Both the position numbers and the translations under genes were made by a program. Of a stretch of 48,430 bases of DNA, positions 46,147-48,430 are shown piece by piece. The stretch lies in the NCBI GenBank assembly GCA_964546955.1, contig CAZJLP010000040.1:1-48430 (forward strand). Direction: 5' to 3'. The notes under the pieces were generated by a model that was given only the letters and a program-made list of their open reading frames with translations, was not told the origin of the DNA and searched no databases. This DNA is from CAZJLP01 sp964546955 (GTDB lineage: Bacteria > Verrucomicrobiota > Verrucomicrobiia > Opitutales > Opitutaceae). Every line of letters starts with the position of its first letter. Positions within the stretch are counted from its first letter, which is position 1.

Positions 46147-46953
46147 ATGAAAAATAACAAAAAAGTCGCAATCGTCACCGGAGCATCGAGCGGCATTGGC
46201 CTTGCAGCCGCGAAGCTTCTGTCAACCCATGGCTACGACGTCTATGGCTTCTCCCGTCGCAAGACGTCAAATGATTCTGCCACCCGGAGCATTTCCGTAG
46301 ATGTCACCAAGCCGGCGTCGATCGAGCAGGGGGTTTCGGAGGTGTTACGCGACGCGGGCAGGATCGATCTGCTGGTGAACAATGCGGGAGTATATCTGCT
46401 GGGCGCGGCAGAAGAGAGCTCAGCCGAACAAGTGCGCTCGGTTTTCGAGACCAATGTGTTTGGGCTCATGCAGGTGACACGCGCGGTGCTTCCCACGATG
46501 CGAAAACAAGGCTCGGGAAGAATCATCAACATCAGCTCGGTGGTTGGATTCCTTCCCGGAATATACTCGTCCATTTACAGCGCATCGAAACACGCGGTCG
46601 AAGGTTACACGGAGGCCCTTGATCACGAGATTCGAACGCTGGGCATTCGGGCTCTGCTGGTTGAGCCGGCCTTCACGCGCACCGAACTGGGCACCTCGGT
46701 GCCAGACTCGCCCCTTGCGGCCTATGCGGCGGAACGAGAGCGCATGGTATCATTCGCAAAGCACAGGATCGAAACCGGCGACACCGCGGAAAGTGTGGCT
46801 GCCACGATCCTGCGCGCCGCGGAAGATTCATGTCCCAAGCTTCGGTATCCCTCCGGTACCACGGCGAAGCGATTGGCCGTCATGAGGCGCTTGGTGCCGG
46901 CGCGCGCCTTCGATCGTGCACTCAGGAAAAACTTCAAGATGGCGGTGGCATAG
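46147..46953 (+). CDS. Short-chain dehydrogenase/reductase (SDR)
   Basis: 268 residues. The cofactor motif TGASSGIG (11-18), NNAG in LLVNNAGVYL and the catalytic Y-x-x-x-K in IYSASKHAV are all present. It is a cytoplasmic NAD(P)(H)-dependent oxidoreductase on an alcohol or carbonyl. It follows the HxlR-linked membrane protein by 122 bases on the same strand, so joint regulation is possible. Substrate unknown. Confidence 0.93.
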   Translation: MKNNKKVAIVTGASSGIGLAAAKLLSTHGYDVYGFSRRKTSNDSATRSISVDVTKPASIEQGVSEVLRDAGRIDLLVNNAGVYLLGAAEESSAEQVRSVFETNVFGLMQVTRAVLPTMRKQGSGRIINISSVVGFLPGIYSSIYSASKHAVEGYTEALDHEIRTLGIRALLVEPAFTRTELGTSVPDSPLAAYAAERERMVSFAKHRIETGDTAESVAATILRAAEDSCPKLRYPSGTTAKRLAVMRRLVPARAFDRALRKNFKMAVA

Positions 46954-47480
46954 CGATGCGGCGAAAATGCAAGAATCGCGGTTTGGGCCCGTTCATCCCT
47001 TGCCTGGACTTGGCGCCTCGCGATAGCCCGAGTCCGGTTCTCCTCCGTAGCAAAGTCGAAGGTGTCACCTCTTTCGGCGGCCCGGGCGGATAACCCGAGG
47101 CCCGCCAGCTTTTCGCGAGCCTCCTTGCGTACGTCGGCTCCACCGAGTTTGCACTTCGACACGAGTTCACGACCCCCGCGCAGCAGGCGCTGTTCGCTCC
47201 GCTTCCCTCTCCCTCGGTCGCAGAACCAACGCAATGACTGGAACTGCTGGCGGACGGCCGCGACCGTGAAATCTTTTTCTGCGACCCACGTTCGGCATCA
47301 ATGTAGATGAATAGTACTCCATCGGTCACCGCTCATGCCTGCCGTGACCACACGAACGGGTAGGTAGGCAGTTACGGCGGCATCTGTTAGGCTTGCTCCG
47401 CTTGCGGGGGAGTTGGCGCACGGCCAACGGCCGCTTCCCCGATCACGCAAAGTTGGCCACCACAATACCCTGTCTACCCC
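46954..47480. other. 527-base gap before the lyase gene; no gene supported
   Basis: Open frames here are shadows or short. One rightward frame, 47094-47306, reads as protein-like sequence (for example ASLLAYVGSTEFALRHEF) but contains an internal TGA at 47235 and no start. A nested hairpin (47406-47440, inner stem GTTGGC/GCCAAC) lies about 40 bases before the lyase start and could be a structured leader. Confidence 0.5.
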
Positions 47481-48239
47481 ATGATCGTATCGACTCGCCT
47501 CTCTGAGGCAAAAACACGGGGCGCCCGCCGCGCTTCATTCCGCGTCTTCGCGACGCTCGTTCTTGTCGTATCCGCTTCGGTCCTGACGTCCGCGCAGGCC
47601 GCTGTGCTCTGGGACGGCTCCGCGTCGCGCGGGACCAGCGTCTTCAACAAGCTAAACCTGGTCAATGGAGCCACTCTGACGGTGGTGTCCGATGGGACCT
47701 ATGGTCAGGTCTTCCGCTTCTACAAGCCCAGCGGCAGCGATCGTGCGGAGGCGCACGGCCCGCGCGGTCTGACCATCAGCGAAGGAAACACCTACTACAT
47801 TGGTTGGGCCTCGCGATTGAGCAGCACGGTGACGAACAACGCGATCTTCCAATGGAAGACTTATCCAACGACCGGACCGCGGAGCCTGCAGAACTGGCCG
47901 ATCGTCCTCAAAGTGATCAATGGCAATCTCACCATCATCCAGCGCCAGCCCAACAACGTCGTCACCACCCTGCTGTCGCGGCCGGTTTCCTCGAATACCT
48001 GGTACCGTCACGTGCTCGCGATCAAAGTCTCACGTGCGACGACCGGAGGAACCCTGCAGTATTGGTTCAATGGCACCCGCCAGACCTTCAACAACGGATC
48101 GCAGACTTGGAACTGCAAGACCTGGGATGGCGACTACTGCGATCCCAAGTGGGGCATCTATGGGGCGACCAACACCACAATCAATAGCTATGTTGGCCGC
48201 CTGAAAATTGGCAGCAGCTACGCCGACGTTGCGCCGTAA
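47481..48239 (+). CDS. Secreted polysaccharide lyase, PL20 glucuronan-lyase-like
   Basis: 252 residues. A long, basic N-terminus precedes a signal peptide (FATLVLVVSASVLTSAQA, cleavage near residue 40). The mature chain is a single beta-jelly-roll of the polysaccharide lyase type (Pfam PF14099-like): GSDRAEAHGPRGLTISEGNTYYIGWASRL, NAIFQWKTYP, NWPIVLKVINGNLTI and WYRHVLAIKVSR. The closest characterised relatives are glucuronan lyases (PL20), which act on beta-1,4-polyglucuronate; heparin lyase-like enzymes are the alternative. The terminator follows directly. No uptake genes are adjacent. Confidence 0.65.
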   Translation: MIVSTRLSEAKTRGARRASFRVFATLVLVVSASVLTSAQAAVLWDGSASRGTSVFNKLNLVNGATLTVVSDGTYGQVFRFYKPSGSDRAEAHGPRGLTISEGNTYYIGWASRLSSTVTNNAIFQWKTYPTTGPRSLQNWPIVLKVINGNLTIIQRQPNNVVTTLLSRPVSSNTWYRHVLAIKVSRATTGGTLQYWFNGTRQTFNNGSQTWNCKTWDGDYCDPKWGIYGATNTTINSYVGRLKIGSSYADVAP

Positions 48240-48272
48240 CGCTGGCCCCTCGTAAACCCAGCCCGCTGCCAG

Positions 48273-48302
48273 GCCGCCCGAGATTCTCGGGCGGCTTTTT
48301 TT
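48273..48302 (+). terminator. Rho-independent terminator after the PL20-like gene
   Basis: GCCGCCCGAG (48273-48282) pairs perfectly with CTCGGGCGGC (48286-48295) around ATT and runs into seven Ts (48296-48302), 33 bases after the stop. Confidence 0.92.
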
Positions 48303-48356
48303 GTCGGCCGACATCGCGCCACTGTCACCCATCACCTTCGTAACGTCTACCCCCTC

Positions 48357-48388
48357 AAGCAAGGGACAGGCTAAGCAAGGGACAGGCT
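48357..48388 (+). repeat. Tandem 16-mer, possible RAYT/REP-type element end
   Basis: AAGCAAGGGACAGGCT is present twice in tandem (48357-48372 and 48373-48388). GGGACAGGCTAA-type repeats commonly flank Y1/RAYT transposase genes; the rest is beyond the window edge. Confidence 0.6.
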
Positions 48389-48430
48389 AAAAACAGCTGG
48401 ACGGCTGGTTAGGGTTTGGTTTTGTCGGGA

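Noticed and set aside
47094..47306. Protein-like reading in the gap before the PL20-like gene
   Set aside because: It has no start, contains a TGA at 47235, and could be chance in GC-rich DNA. It might be a decayed gene, but I cannot support it.

Overview
The window is GC-rich chromosomal DNA from what is probably a verrucomicrobial, Opitutaceae-like draft genome. This is an inference from gene content: a PEP-CTERM protein, a single-subunit cytochrome b558-type succinate dehydrogenase, an Oar-like and a short-plug TonB-dependent receptor, BlaI regulators beside an M56-TonB protein, and polyuronate lyases. Many starts lack a clear Shine-Dalgarno. A run of ten Ns (17879-17888) is a scaffold join and breaks one gene. 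No rRNA, CRISPR array or intact insertion sequence was seen; there is one tRNA (Pro, TGG).

Layout. 1-4470: two BlaI/MecI-type regulators (one cut by the window edge), a uracil-DNA glycosylase, a 2-hydroxyacid dehydrogenase and an M56-TonB membrane protein. 4743-13036: a secreted alginate/glucuronan-lyase-like enzyme, carB, an ALG10-like membrane glucosyltransferase, purU and a polyprenyl-phosphate sugar synthase-like GT2. 13314-20282: an Oar-like receptor, a TPR membrane protein, tRNA-Pro, a LysM protein, a NUDIX hydrolase and a PaaK-like adenylate-forming enzyme. 20438-25732: a PEP-CTERM protein and sdhC-sdhA-sdhB, with a damaged ORF6N gene wedged between sdhA and sdhB. 26244-32264: a YgjP-type metalloprotease, a GNAT, a phosphodiesterase and rpmH-rnpA-yidD-yidC-yebC. 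32486-39290: an HDOD protein, metX, purC, a GT2 and an mhqO/mhqD-like pair. 39521-48239: a PDZ protein, a short-plug TonB receptor, a fasciclin protein, an HxlR regulator divergent from a DUF2798-like membrane protein and an SDR, and a PL20-like lyase.

Most of the sequence is ordinary housekeeping. The intergenic DNA is the unusual part. It is crowded with dispersed repeats of several kinds: hexamer-phased pyrimidine/purine inverted repeats (784-912, 28411-28566, 34936-35273, with one copy inside the ORF6N gene at 24705-24742); heptamer-phased degenerate arrays of several unrelated units; a GAGCGTGAGCGAGTGGC-like block that recurs about 20 bases upstream of an AACCCAA-type heptamer array; GGTAGGGCGAG-ended inverted repeats; and hairpins containing GGATCC. 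The other candidates for follow-up are the ALG10-like/GtrB-like pair and the operator-bearing BlaI and HxlR loci.
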